Source: Flavobacteriaceae bacterium
GTDB taxonomy: Bacteria > Bacteroidota > Bacteroidia > Flavobacteriales > Flavobacteriaceae
DNA: 37,458 nt
Direction: 5' to 3'
NCBI GenBank assembly: GCA_023264015.1
Contig: JALQTJ010000012.1
Location: forward strand, 1 to 37,458
Shown: positions 8,023 through 17,494 of the stretch, piece after piece
Numbering within the stretch: the first letter of the stretch is position 1
How the letters are laid out: every line of letters starts with the position of its first letter
Notes under the pieces: model-generated
What the model saw: only the letters and a program-made list of their open reading frames with translations
Told to the model about the DNA's origin: nothing
Database searches by the model: none
Position numbers and translations under genes: made by a program

Positions 8023-10927
8023 CTTTTCCTAATGTATCGTACATCACCGGTGTGGCGATGAAGAGTGAAGAGTAGGTTCCGACGAGGATACCTACAATCA
8101 TCGCAAACATGAATCCTCTTAGGCTCTCTCCACCGAAAATAAAGATGGCCAATAATACGATAAGTGTCGTTAACGAGGTATTTAAGGTACGACTTAGCGT
8201 ACTGTTCAAGGCCTCGTTAACATTATCACCTTTCTTCCATCCCTTGGCATTCACCACTTCACGAATACGGTCAAAGACAACCACGGTATCGTTAAGTGAA
8301 TAACCAATCACCGTTAGAATCGCAGCAATAAAAGCTTGATCGATTTCCATGTTAAATGGCATAAAGGCGCTTGTGATCGAGAATACCCCAAGAACGACAA
8401 GCACATCGTGGAATACGGCGGTAACCGCACCCAATGAGAATTGCCATTTTCTAAAGCGCATCAATATGTAAAGGAATACGATAGTTAGTGATCCTAAAAT
8501 GGCTAAGAAGGCATTCTTCTTGATATCATCCGCGATCGTAGGGCCTACCTTAACCGACTGAAGTATTCCTACATTTTTATCGTCTGCAGGCGTTACAAAG
8601 TCTTCAAGTGAGGTACCTGGTGCAAGGTATTTCTGCAATACTTCAAACAACTTAGACTGAATTTCTTGATCTACCTCAAGCCCCTCGACATCAACCTTAT
8701 AAGAAGTAGTAACCTTGATCTGATTGGCCCCACCAAAGGTCTTGACGTTGGTTCCGCTTCCGAATACCTCGTTGAGCTCAGAAGATATCTCCGATGGGCT
8801 AACTTCTTGCTCGAAACGAATCTGATAGGTTCGACCTCCAACAAAGTCAACCCCCTGCTGAAGTCCTTTAGTGGCTAAAGATCCTAGAGAGACCGCAATT
8901 AAGATCCCCGAAATCACATAAGCAATTTTACGTGATTTAATGAATCCGAAGTTCACCTTGGTGAACAAGTTCTTCGTCGCCGGAGTAGCGAATGTTAACG
9001 CACGACCCTTTTTAGAAAGATACGCTTCAATAAACAAGCGTGTAACGAAGATGGCCGTGAATAATGAGGTTAAAATACCAATCAATAGCGTCGTTGCGAA
9101 TCCTTTAATCGGACCTGATCCGAACATAAAGAGTACAATCGCTGTTAAACCGGTGGTAATATTGGCATCTAAAATCGAAGACAAGGCATTAGAGAAACCA
9201 TCGCTAACCGATAGTGCTAGCCCTTTGCCTTTATTCAATTCTTCTCGGATACGCTCAAAAATTAGCACGTTAGCATCCACCGACATACCGATCGTCAATA
9301 CGATACCCGCAATACCCGGAAGGGTAAGAACAGCACCAAGGCTGGTCAATACTCCGAAGATTAAAACAATATTAAGGATGAGCGCGATATCGGCATAAAG
9401 TCCTCCGCGTCCGTAATAAAAGATCATCCAAAGCAATACGAAGGCCATGGCAATCATGAACGAAGTGAATCCGCTGTTGATAGCCTCTTGCCCTAGCGAA
9501 GGCCCTACGATCTCTGATTGGACAATTTCTGCAGAAGCAGGAAGCTTACCTGCACGTAAAACGTTAGCAATGTCTTTGGTTTCGTTGATTGAAAAGTCTC
9601 CGGTGATCTCAGAGCGTCCACCTGAAATAGGACCTGAAGAAACCCCAGGAGCGGTATACACCTTATTGTCAAGCACAATGGCAATTCCCGTCTGATTCTG
9701 ATAGACATCACCCGTCATACGCTCCCATTCACGGGCACCTTTGGTGTTCATGGTCATGCTCACCGCTGGCTTACCAAACTGGTCAAAAGTATCTTGTGCA
9801 TCTGAAACTACGTCTCCAGAAATACGCGGTAACCCTTCACGGTTTGACTTTAAAGCATAGAGCTCAGCGATCTCTGCATCAGCTCCAACGCGTTCCCAAG
9901 CGAACTTGGTAAACTTCACTGAAGCCGGCAATAAAGATTTTACTTCTGCCATTCTCAAATAAGCGCCAATTTCGGCGGTATCTCTCACTGCAGCACGTAC
10001 AAAGGCGTTAGATCCAGGCGCAGGCGCGATAAGCTTTGACAGTAATGGATTAGAATTTGATAGGCTATCGGCCTCATTCTCTAATAAGTTTGATAGATCG
10101 TCTGAATCGTTGTTCTTGGTGTTGAGTTCAGCAATCTTAGCATCTGCAGCTACCAAAAACTGAGAAAGGCCCTGTTCGTCTTGAGGAATGGTCTCCCAAA
10201 ACTCTAGCTGTGCTGTTGAAGACAATAATTCTTGGGCACGGTTGATATCTCTAGCTCCAGGTAGTTCCACTAAGATTCGTCCTGAACTCCCTACGCGTTG
10301 AATATTAGGCTGTGTTACTCCAAAACCATCGATACGTTCGCGCAATACCTCGAAAGCCGAAACTATAGACTCGTCAATCTTGCGACGGATGATAGGCTTC
10401 ACCTCATCATTGGTCATCTCAAAATTGATCTCATCACTTAAATTCTTATTGGCAAAAATATCAGGAGAAGCCAATTTAGCCTGTGCATCTTGCTCAAAGG
10501 CCTCAAAAAAGAGCTCTACGTAATTCGCATCGCTTTGTTTTGACGCCTCATCTGCCGCTAGTAATGCCGCATTAAAAGCAGGACTTTTACTGTCAGAGGC
10601 CAATCCCTTTAAAATATCTTTTACCGAGATCTGAAGGGTAACATTGATCCCTCCTTTAAGGTCTAAGCCTTTATTGAGCTCTTTCTCTTTGGCGTCTCCG
10701 TATGAGGTGTAACCAAGAACTGGTAAATCAGCTACTGAATCTAGATAGGCCGTGGCAACACGTTCTCTCTGAGAAATATAGTTCTCTGAACCCTCTTCAA
10801 CTTCAACCTGCGCATAGCGCTCTGCATCGCCTTCAATTTTACTCGTAATGAAGGTAAATGAGAGTTGATAAATACTAACTAAGCCAAAAAGAATGGCAAA
10901 TAATCGAATCAATCCTTTATTCTGCAT
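8006..10927 (-). CDS. secDF: Protein translocase subunit SecDF (fused)
   Basis: This single 973-residue protein joins SecD and SecF, the proton-driven membrane partner of SecYEG in protein export. The SecD half has an N-terminal TM helix, then KGLDLKGGINVTLQI, the large periplasmic P1 region, and the TM block with IGMSVDANVLIFERIREEL. The SecF half begins near residue 655 (VNFGFIKSRK), with GVDFVGGRTYQIRF and SLNDTVVVFDRIREV. Fused SecDF is usual in Bacteroidota and some Gram-positives. The promoter box TATATTTG lies at 10967-10974. The long antisense open frames inside it are codon-bias shadows. Confidence 0.97.
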   Translation of the reverse strand: MQNKGLIRLFAILFGLVSIYQLSFTFITSKIEGDAERYAQVEVEEGSENYISQRERVATAYLDSVADLPVLGYTSYGDAKEKELNKGLDLKGGINVTLQISVKDILKGLASDSKSPAFNAALLAADEASKQSDANYVELFFEAFEQDAQAKLASPDIFANKNLSDEINFEMTNDEVKPIIRRKIDESIVSAFEVLRERIDGFGVTQPNIQRVGSSGRILVELPGARDINRAQELLSSTAQLEFWETIPQDEQGLSQFLVAADAKIAELNTKNNDSDDLSNLLENEADSLSNSNPLLSKLIAPAPGSNAFVRAAVRDTAEIGAYLRMAEVKSLLPASVKFTKFAWERVGADAEIAELYALKSNREGLPRISGDVVSDAQDTFDQFGKPAVSMTMNTKGAREWERMTGDVYQNQTGIAIVLDNKVYTAPGVSSGPISGGRSEITGDFSINETKDIANVLRAGKLPASAEIVQSEIVGPSLGQEAINSGFTSFMIAMAFVLLWMIFYYGRGGLYADIALILNIVLIFGVLTSLGAVLTLPGIAGIVLTIGMSVDANVLIFERIREELNKGKGLALSVSDGFSNALSSILDANITTGLTAIVLFMFGSGPIKGFATTLLIGILTSLFTAIFVTRLFIEAYLSKKGRALTFATPATKNLFTKVNFGFIKSRKIAYVISGILIAVSLGSLATKGLQQGVDFVGGRTYQIRFEQEVSPSEISSELNEVFGSGTNVKTFGGANQIKVTTSYKVDVEGLEVDQEIQSKLFEVLQKYLAPGTSLEDFVTPADDKNVGILQSVKVGPTIADDIKKNAFLAILGSLTIVFLYILMRFRKWQFSLGAVTAVFHDVLVVLGVFSITSAFMPFNMEIDQAFIAAILTVIGYSLNDTVVVFDRIREVVNAKGWKKGDNVNEALNSTLSRTLNTSLTTLIVLLAIFIFGGESLRGFMFAMIVGILVGTYSSLFIATPVMYDTLGKEKEGL

Positions 10928-10966
10928 GGATCGTAAGTGTTATATAAAACAATGTATAAATGCGTG

Positions 10967-10974
10967 CAAATATA
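10967..10974 (-). promoter_or_regulatory. -7 box of secDF
   Basis: TATATTTG on the minus strand matches TAnnTTTG exactly. It ends 39 bases before the secDF ATG. No clear TTTG -33 element is visible at 19 bases. Confidence 0.55.
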
Positions 10975-11014
10975 TCATTTCGTCTAAGATCTGACAATAA
11001 TTGCCCTACTAAAG

Positions 11015-11050
11015 CAAAAGCCCCGCAGGCAATGAAGCGCGGGGCTTTTG
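11015..11050 (-). terminator. Terminator after mdh
   Basis: A 12-bp perfect stem, CAAAAGCCCCGC (11015-11026) with GCGGGGCTTTTG (11039-11050), has a 12-nt loop. It starts 22 bases downstream of the mdh stop in the direction of transcription and ends in TTTTG. Confidence 0.85.
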
Positions 11051-11072
11051 ATGCTATTCATTTCTATTTCAA

Positions 11073-11999
11073 TTAAACCGACAATAAGGCGTTCGTGGCA
11101 CGCACACCTTTCGCCGATTCTTGCATTTTTTCTTGTGCTGAATCAGAAAGTGGAATATCAACGATACGCTCGATTCCGTTCTTTCCAAGAATCACCGGTA
11201 CACCAATACAGATATCTGATAATCCGTATTCTCCATCTAGTAGCACTGAGCAAGGGAACATTTTCTGTTGGTCACAAGCGATCGCTTGAACCAGTCCTGA
11301 AACAGCCGCTCCAGGCGCATACCAAGCACTTGTTCCAAGCAATTTGGTCAGTGTTGCCCCACCTACTTTAGTTTCTTCAACGACAGACTCCATTTGAGCT
11401 TCTGACAAAAAGTTTGACACCTTAACAGAGTTGCGCGTCGCGTGATCAATTAAAGGCACCATACCGGTATCACTATGACCACCAATAACCATTCCGTCTA
11501 CATCTGAGATCGGGGCTTCTAGCGCTTCAGCTAAACGGTACTTAAACCGTGCACTGTCTAATGCACCCCCCATTCCAATGATACGATTCTTTGGAAGTCC
11601 TGAGATTTTATGAACGAGATAGGTCATCGTATCCATTGGGTTACTCACCACTATCATGATGGCGTTTGGTGAAAATTTCAATAGATTTTCAGTAACTGTT
11701 TGAACGATACCAGCGTTGATTCCGATAAGTTCTTCTCGTGTCATCCCTGGCTTACGTGGAATACCAGAAGTGATTACCACTACCGAACTATCAGCAGTTT
11801 TTGAGTAATCGTTAGTCGATCCTGTAATCTTGGTGTCAAAGCCATTTAACGAAGCCGTTTGCATGAGATCCATAGCCTTACCTTCAGCAAATCCTTCTTT
11901 AATATCAAGAAGCACCACCTCAGAGGCAAAATTTTTCATGGCAATATACTCTGCGCAACTTGCTCCTACCGCACCTGCGCCAACTACTGAAATTTTCAT
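11073..11999 (-). CDS. mdh: Malate dehydrogenase (LDH-like type)
   Basis: The enzyme of 308 residues interconverts malate and oxaloacetate with NAD in the TCA cycle. It has the dinucleotide fold VVGAGAVGASCAEY, an acidic residue at the end of beta-2 (LLDIKEG) favouring NAD, the substrate-side MTREELIGINAG, SARFKYRLAEAL, and the active-site GGHSDTGMVPL with the catalytic His. It belongs to the LDH-like MDH group common in Bacteroidota. It has its own promoter (12035-12042) and terminator, so it is probably monocistronic. gltA, another TCA enzyme, is 24 kb away. Confidence 0.95.
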   Translation of the reverse strand: MKISVVGAGAVGASCAEYIAMKNFASEVVLLDIKEGFAEGKAMDLMQTASLNGFDTKITGSTNDYSKTADSSVVVITSGIPRKPGMTREELIGINAGIVQTVTENLLKFSPNAIMIVVSNPMDTMTYLVHKISGLPKNRIIGMGGALDSARFKYRLAEALEAPISDVDGMVIGGHSDTGMVPLIDHATRNSVKVSNFLSEAQMESVVEETKVGGATLTKLLGTSAWYAPGAAVSGLVQAIACDQQKMFPCSVLLDGEYGLSDICIGVPVILGKNGIERIVDIPLSDSAQEKMQESAKGVRATNALLSV

Positions 12000-12034
12000 G
12001 TGAAAAAGTCGATTAAAGGGTTAAAAATCTGCTG

Positions 12035-12042
12035 CAAAAATA
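12035..12042 (-). promoter_or_regulatory. -7 box of mdh
   Basis: TATTTTTG on the minus strand is an exact TAnnTTTG match 35 bases before the mdh ATG. It lies just past the gyrB stop, which places mdh in a separate transcription unit. Confidence 0.55.
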
Positions 12043-12048
12043 AGAACG

Positions 12049-13989
12049 CTAGGCGTCAATATTGGCATAAACAGCATTCTTTTCAATGAATTCTCTACGC
12101 GGCGGAACCTCATCACCCATAAGCATGGCAAAAATGCGGTCGCTTTCAGTAGCATTGTCGATCGTTACCCTTCTCAGGGTTCTGAACTCAGGGTTCATTG
12201 TGGTATCCCATAATTGTTCGGCATTCATTTCTCCCAAACCTTTATAACGTTGGATTGAAGCACCTTGTCCGAATTCGGCCATCAACTGATCGCGCTCCTT
12301 ATCATTCCAAGCATAAGTCTTCTTGGCTCCCTTTTTCACTAAATAAAGTGGAGGAGTAGCAATGTACACATAGCCCTGTTCGATCAGCTCGCGCATGTAT
12401 CTGAAGAAGAAGGTTAGAATTAAGGTTTCAATGTGCGACCCATCCACATCGGCATCACACATGATCACCACTTTATGATAGCGAAGTTTCTCTAAGTTCA
12501 GTGCTTTCGAGTCTTCTTCTGTACCTACCGTCACCCCAAGCGCAGTATAGATATTTCGGATTTCTTCATTCTCGAAGACCTTGTGCTGCATCGCCTTCTC
12601 TACATTCAGAATCTTACCTCTTAAGGGTAAGATGGCTTGAAAATTTCGATCACGACCTTGCTTAGCCGTACCACCCGCAGAATCTCCCTCAACCAAAAAT
12701 ACTTCGCATTTTGACGGATCTTGTTCTGAGCAATCTGAAAGCTTACCCGGGAGTCCTCCACCACTCATCACGTTCTTGCGCTGAACAAGCTCTCTTGCCT
12801 TAGCGGCGGCATGGCGGGCAGTAGCTGCGATTACCACTTTTTCAACGATGCGTTTAGCATCGTCAGGATGCTCTTCTAGATAATCGGTTAGCATTTCTGA
12901 GACCGCTTGACTTACAGCCGCACTCACCTCTCTATTACCGAGCTTCGTTTTGGTCTGCCCTTCAAACTGTGGCTCGGCAACTTTTACTGAAATAATAGCG
13001 GTAAGACCTTCTCTAAAGTCATCTCCAGAAATCTCAAATTTTAACTTATCGAGGAGTCCTGAGGCATCTGCATACTTTTTGAGCGTGTGGGTAAGTCCAC
13101 GTCTAAACCCTGCTAAATGGGTCCCCCCCTCATGCGTGTTTATATTGTTTACATAAGAGTGAAGGTTTTCAGAAAAGCCGGTGTTGTACACCATGGCTAT
13201 TTCTACCGGAATTCCAGCTTTTTCTCCTTCCATGGCGATCACCTTTTGAATCAAAGGTTCACGCGACTCATCTAAGAATACGATGAACTCTTCTAATCCC
13301 CTTTCAGAAAAGAAGATCTCAGAAACAAATTCTCCCTTATCGTCTTTCTTTCTCTTATCGGTAAGAGAAATAGTAATCCCTTTATTTAAGAAGGCTAGCT
13401 CACGCATGCGATTGGCAAGCGTCTCATAACTGTACTCGGTGGTTTGGTTAAAGATCTGATGATCCGGCTTGAAGGTTACCTCTGTACCGTTCTTGTCGCT
13501 TTCACCAATACTTTTTACCGGATACAGCGCCTTTCCTCTTTCGTATTCTTGTTGCCAAATCTTTCCTTCACGCTGCACCGTTGCCTTTAAAGATACCGAG
13601 AGGGCATTCACACAAGACACCCCGACACCGTGTAATCCACCAGAAACCTTATAAGAATCTTTATCGAACTTACCCCCGGCACCGATTTTAGTCATCACCA
13701 CCTCAAGGGCAGAGACTCCTTCTTTTTTGTGAAGACCTACAGGAATACCGCGTCCGTTATCGGTTACCGTGATCGAATTGTCTTCGTTGATAATCACCCC
13801 GATGGTGTCACAGTGACCTCCCATGGCCTCGTCGATAGAGTTATCGACTACTTCATAAACTAAATGGTGAAGACCTCTTACGCCGACGTCACCGATATAC
13901 ATAGAAGGACGCATTCTTACATGCTCCATTCCTTCTAAGGCCTGTATACTATCTTCTGAATAATTTGGGATTTTTGCTTCTTCGCTCAT
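12049..13989 (-). CDS. gyrB: DNA gyrase subunit B
   Basis: This is the ATPase subunit of gyrase, which introduces negative supercoils. In its 646 residues the GHKL ATP site reads NSIDEAMGGH, DNGRGIPVG and GGLHGVGVSCVNALS. The transducer has the QTK loop in GQTKTKLGN. The Toprim domain has EGDSAGGTAKQGRDRNFQAI and DADVDGSHIETL, and the tail has QRYKGLGEMN. The length fits gyrB of Bacteroidota. ParE is the alternative, but the long PLRGKILNVEKA context and full length favour GyrB. Its promoter box is at 14019-14026. Confidence 0.95.
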   Translation of the reverse strand: MSEEAKIPNYSEDSIQALEGMEHVRMRPSMYIGDVGVRGLHHLVYEVVDNSIDEAMGGHCDTIGVIINEDNSITVTDNGRGIPVGLHKKEGVSALEVVMTKIGAGGKFDKDSYKVSGGLHGVGVSCVNALSVSLKATVQREGKIWQQEYERGKALYPVKSIGESDKNGTEVTFKPDHQIFNQTTEYSYETLANRMRELAFLNKGITISLTDKRKKDDKGEFVSEIFFSERGLEEFIVFLDESREPLIQKVIAMEGEKAGIPVEIAMVYNTGFSENLHSYVNNINTHEGGTHLAGFRRGLTHTLKKYADASGLLDKLKFEISGDDFREGLTAIISVKVAEPQFEGQTKTKLGNREVSAAVSQAVSEMLTDYLEEHPDDAKRIVEKVVIAATARHAAAKARELVQRKNVMSGGGLPGKLSDCSEQDPSKCEVFLVEGDSAGGTAKQGRDRNFQAILPLRGKILNVEKAMQHKVFENEEIRNIYTALGVTVGTEEDSKALNLEKLRYHKVVIMCDADVDGSHIETLILTFFFRYMRELIEQGYVYIATPPLYLVKKGAKKTYAWNDKERDQLMAEFGQGASIQRYKGLGEMNAEQLWDTTMNPEFRTLRRVTIDNATESDRIFAMLMGDEVPPRREFIEKNAVYANIDA

Positions 13990-14018
13990 AGGTCAGATTT
14001 CATGGTAATGTATCCTAG

Positions 14019-14026
14019 CAAATATA
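14019..14026 (-). promoter_or_regulatory. -7 box of gyrB
   Basis: TATATTTG on the minus strand is an exact match ending 29 bases before the gyrB ATG. It lies between the asnB terminator and gyrB, so gyrB has its own start of transcription. Confidence 0.55.
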
Positions 14027-14046
14027 GCCGAAACAGCAGCAAAAAT

Positions 14047-14072
14047 AAGGGCTCGAATAAGTTCGAGCCCTT
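14047..14072 (-). terminator. Terminator after asnB
   Basis: An 11-bp perfect stem, AAGGGCTCGAA with TTCGAGCCCTT, has a 4-nt loop (14058-14061). On the minus strand it is followed by ATTTTTG. It lies 37 bases past the asnB stop and upstream of the gyrB promoter. Confidence 0.88.
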
Positions 14073-14108
14073 CAAGTTATCAACACTTTAGTGTGAACAA
14101 TATCAACT

Positions 14109-15770
14109 TTAGTAAGCGTCTGTATGCACTGATTTAATGGCTCTACCAGAAGGCTCATTCATCGTTTTGAATGCGGCATCCCATTCAAGAGCGGTTTTAG
14201 TACTGCAGGCCACTGAAGGCTCTTGCGGTACGCTCAAAGCAGCAGCGTCTGACGGAAAGTGAGAAGCGAAGATGCTTCGGTAGTAATACTCTTCTTTCGT
14301 TTGTGGAGTTTGAATCGGATATTTAAAAGCGGCTTGTTCCATTTGAGCGTCGCTTACCTCTTCGTTAACCTTCTCTTTAAGAGTGTCAATCCAAGAATAT
14401 CCCACTCCGTCTGAGAATTGCTCTTTTTGGCGCCAAGCTACCTCGGCAGGAAGCATATCTTCAAAGGCTTTACGCAATACCCATTTCTCCATGCGCTCTC
14501 CATTAATCATCTTGTCTTGAGGGTTCAATCGCATAGCCACATCGATGAATTCTTTGTCCAAGAAAGGAACTCTCCCTTCAATTCCCCAAGCGGCTAGCGA
14601 CTTATTGGCACGCAAACAATCGTACATGTGCAACTTATCCAATTTACGCACCGTTTCTTCGTGAAATTCTTGTGCATTTGGAGCCTTGTGAAAGTACAGA
14701 TACCCTCCGAATAATTCGTCTGATCCTTCGCCAGACAATACCATTTTAATCCCCATTGACTTGATGACACGTGCCATTAAGTACATTGGCGTCGCAGCCC
14801 TTACCGTGGTGATATCGTAGGTTTCAAGATGGTAAATCACATCTTTGATCGCGTCAAGGCCTTCTTGGATGGTAAAAATCACTTCGTGGTGCACCGTTTT
14901 AATGTAGTCGGCAACCTTTCGGGCGGCCGCCAAATCTGGCGAACCCTCTAATCCTACCGCAAAAGAGTGCAATTGTGGCCACCAGGCGTTTTCAGTATTA
15001 TCAGATTCAATACGTTTTTCAGCATACTTTTTCGCAACGGCTGAGGTGATCGAAGAATCAAGACCTCCAGACAGCAGCACTCCATAAGGAACATCTGACA
15101 TCAGCTGACGCTTGACAGCGGCCTCAAGGGCCTCTTTTAGCCTCTCAATAGAGGTCTCGTTTTCTTTAACAGCATCGTAAGATTTCCAATCTCTGTCGTA
15201 CCAACGAACCGGTTCAGCGGTTTCACTGGTCATGTAATGTCCTGGAGGAAATAACTCAATGCGGTTGCAATACCCTTCTAAGGCCTTTAACTCAGAGGCT
15301 ACATAAAATACGCCTTGTTCATCCCAACCCATATACAGCGGAATAATGCCCATGTGATCACGAGCAATTAAGAAGTCCTTCTTTTCTCTATCGTAAAGGG
15401 CAAACGCAAAGATTCCGTTGAGCTGATCTAAGAATGATGCCCCGTGTCGCTGATAAAGCGGAAGCAGCACTTCACAGTCTGACTGCGTCATGAATTTGTA
15501 CTCCTTGAAGGCTGAGCGCAATTCTCTGTGATTATAGATTTCTCCATTAGCCGCAAGCACCAGTGATTTAGACTCGTTAAACAAGGGTTGTTTTCCTGAA
15601 GCCGGATCGACGATCGCTAAACGCTCGTGAGCGAGTACACTGAAAGTGTCGCTGTAAATACCGCTCCAATCTGGCCCGCGGTGTCTGATCTTCTTAGACA
15701 TTTCTAGCAACTGGTCGCGTTGCTGAGATTCATCTTTCTGGTATCCAAAACTAGCTACAATTCCACACAT
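14109..15770 (-). CDS. asnB: Asparagine synthase B (glutamine-hydrolysing)
   Basis: The enzyme makes asparagine from aspartate, glutamine and ATP. The 553-residue protein begins MCGIVASFG, exposing catalytic Cys2 after Met removal. The class II amidotransferase domain has RHRGPDWSGIY and AANGEIYNHRELR. The synthetase domain has the PP-loop LLSGGLDSSITSAV and the LSGEGSDELFGGY motif. The length matches E. coli AsnB. The upstream region (15771-15868) holds no exact TAnnTTTG box but contains repeated TTAACTAATT units. The gene ends at a strong hairpin. Confidence 0.96.
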   Translation of the reverse strand: MCGIVASFGYQKDESQQRDQLLEMSKKIRHRGPDWSGIYSDTFSVLAHERLAIVDPASGKQPLFNESKSLVLAANGEIYNHRELRSAFKEYKFMTQSDCEVLLPLYQRHGASFLDQLNGIFAFALYDREKKDFLIARDHMGIIPLYMGWDEQGVFYVASELKALEGYCNRIELFPPGHYMTSETAEPVRWYDRDWKSYDAVKENETSIERLKEALEAAVKRQLMSDVPYGVLLSGGLDSSITSAVAKKYAEKRIESDNTENAWWPQLHSFAVGLEGSPDLAAARKVADYIKTVHHEVIFTIQEGLDAIKDVIYHLETYDITTVRAATPMYLMARVIKSMGIKMVLSGEGSDELFGGYLYFHKAPNAQEFHEETVRKLDKLHMYDCLRANKSLAAWGIEGRVPFLDKEFIDVAMRLNPQDKMINGERMEKWVLRKAFEDMLPAEVAWRQKEQFSDGVGYSWIDTLKEKVNEEVSDAQMEQAAFKYPIQTPQTKEEYYYRSIFASHFPSDAAALSVPQEPSVACSTKTALEWDAAFKTMNEPSGRAIKSVHTDAY

Positions 15771-15829
15771 GATTCAAAATTTTAAGCAAAAATGAATCAA
15801 ATGTTTTTAATGATATAGTTTAAAAGATT

Positions 15830-15885
15830 AATTAGTTAATTATTTTAACTAATTATAGATTATTAAGTCTATTTTTTAACTAATT
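15830..15885. repeat. Three copies of TTAACTAATT between the amidohydrolase gene and asnB
   Basis: AATTAGTTAA at 15830-15839 and TTAACTAATT at 15845-15854 form a 10-bp inverted repeat with a 5-nt gap. A third copy, TTAACTAATT, lies at 15876-15885, where it overlaps the end of the amidohydrolase gene. Start-to-start distances are 15 and 31 bases. This could be a regulator operator upstream of asnB or a weak A/T hairpin; neither can be decided here. Confidence 0.6.
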
Positions 15886-17494
15886 CACCCCCAATTACTA
15901 TCCCCTCGACAGAAATTGTAGGTAAAGCTGAAAGAGGAGCCTCTAGTAAATCTTCTGCTAGAATAGTGAAATCGGCATAGTAACCTGGGCGAATCATACC
16001 CTTTTCGCCTTCTTCAAAGTTCGAATAGGCCGCCCATGTAGTCATTCCCTTTAAAGCCTGCGTGCGGGTTAACGCTTCCTCAACGAAATATCCTCCTTCA
16101 GGAAATCCTTCTAGGTCTTGACGCGCTACCGCAGCATAGTAGGTCAATAGCGGAGAAACCTGCTCTACCGGAAAATCAGTTCCCAAGGCTAACAGAGAAG
16201 CCTTCTGCAGCAGCGTTTGATACGCATAGGCCCCCTTGACGCGGTCTGGACCTAGACGATCCTCAGCCCAATACATGTCACTGGTAGCATGGGTGGGCTG
16301 TACTGAAGGGATAATTCCATCAGCGAAACGATCAAAATCTGACGGATCTACCACCTGTGCATGTTCAATCTTCCAACGCGCCTTCATCGGATTTGATAGC
16401 ACTCTTTGATACAGATCCAAAACAAAATAATTTGCAGAATCTCCAATGGCATGGGTATTCATTTGAAATTCACTTTCGGCAAGGCGCTCGGCAATAGACA
16501 CTATTTCTTCTAAAGGAGTTACTACCGCTCCAAAGTGATCTGACTGATCAGAATAGGGCCTTTTAAGCGCTGCTCCTCTTGACCCCAGCGCTCCGTCTGC
16601 ATAAACCTTAAACGATCGCACATTGAGCGCAGGTGTTTTAATGGGTCCCTTTTCGAGATAATAATCGAGTTGTTCAGGAGTTGCGCTAATCATCGCATAC
16701 ACGCGAATCTTCAAATCACCGGCGGTTTGCAGGCTATCAATGAGTTCAATAACCGACCTAGAAAGGCCGGCATCATTTACTGTTGTTAATCCGTTTTCAA
16801 AGGCAATGTCTTGCGCGGCCAACAAAGCGCGGACCTGAGAAGCGCGATCAATGTCGGGTAGAGAGGCATCTACCCACCCCATGGGTTCGTCAATTAAAAC
16901 ACCCGTAAGACGCTGTTTTTTCTTTAAAATCGCACCACCGCTCACTTCGGTGTTTGGCGTTATCCCAGCAAGATTAAGGGCATAGTCGTTAACCAAATAG
17001 GCATGCCCATCTATGCGACGTAATACCACTGGCCGGTCAGGAAACAATTCATTCAATTGCGTATTTGTCGGAAATTCTTTCTCAGGCCAATCGTTCTGAT
17101 CCCAGCCCCATGCATAGAGCACAGACGGATGGTATTCAGCATCAAAAGCCTTAAGCCGCTCAATAATCTCATCAAAACTCTGGGTACCAAGCAGACTCAA
17201 CCTGCTTTCGTTTAAACCCAATTGATAAAAATGGCAATGCGCATCAATGAATCCGGGATAAACAAAAGCTCCCTCTAGGTCTACTTCTTCGCGTGCAGCA
17301 AAACGACTGCGCAAGGCATCCTCTCCTACCGCTACAATGCGACGGTCTTTAACCGCAACGACGCTGGCCTTTGGCTGGAGCGAGTCAACGGTATAAAAAT
17401 GAGCATTATAAAATACGGTATCCACTTGCTCCACTTTTTCACAACCAAAAGTGGCAAGAGTCAATAGAAACAGTGATGCTATCTTAAGTTTCAT
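15869..17494 (-). CDS. Lipoprotein metal-dependent amidohydrolase, YtcJ-like (Amidohydrolase_3)
   Basis: This 541-residue protein has a lipoprotein signal peptide, MKLKIASLFLLTLATFGC (Cys18), so it should be anchored outside the inner membrane. Metal-site motifs of the family are GFIDAHCHF (His86, His88), NTHAIGDSAN, WKIEHAQVV and GTDFPVEQVSP. YtcJ-like enzymes hydrolyse amides or exoenzyme substrates that are mostly unidentified. The start overlaps the end of the MFS gene by 11 bases, so the two are cotranscribed and the transporter may take up the hydrolysis product. The substrate is unknown. Confidence 0.88.
   Translation of the reverse strand: MKLKIASLFLLTLATFGCEKVEQVDTVFYNAHFYTVDSLQPKASVVAVKDRRIVAVGEDALRSRFAAREEVDLEGAFVYPGFIDAHCHFYQLGLNESRLSLLGTQSFDEIIERLKAFDAEYHPSVLYAWGWDQNDWPEKEFPTNTQLNELFPDRPVVLRRIDGHAYLVNDYALNLAGITPNTEVSGGAILKKKQRLTGVLIDEPMGWVDASLPDIDRASQVRALLAAQDIAFENGLTTVNDAGLSRSVIELIDSLQTAGDLKIRVYAMISATPEQLDYYLEKGPIKTPALNVRSFKVYADGALGSRGAALKRPYSDQSDHFGAVVTPLEEIVSIAERLAESEFQMNTHAIGDSANYFVLDLYQRVLSNPMKARWKIEHAQVVDPSDFDRFADGIIPSVQPTHATSDMYWAEDRLGPDRVKGAYAYQTLLQKASLLALGTDFPVEQVSPLLTYYAAVARQDLEGFPEGGYFVEEALTRTQALKGMTTWAAYSNFEEGEKGMIRPGYYADFTILAEDLLEAPLSALPTISVEGIVIGGELVKK

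Noticed and set aside
8940-9398. Long open frame (152 residues) on the plus strand inside secDF
   Set aside because: It lies fully antisense to a certain gene, has no promoter box or signal, and its composition mirrors the codon use of SecDF.
15830-15854. A/T inverted repeat as an intrinsic terminator of the amidohydrolase gene
   Set aside because: The stem has almost no G-C pairs and no T run follows, unlike the four strong hairpins elsewhere in the window.
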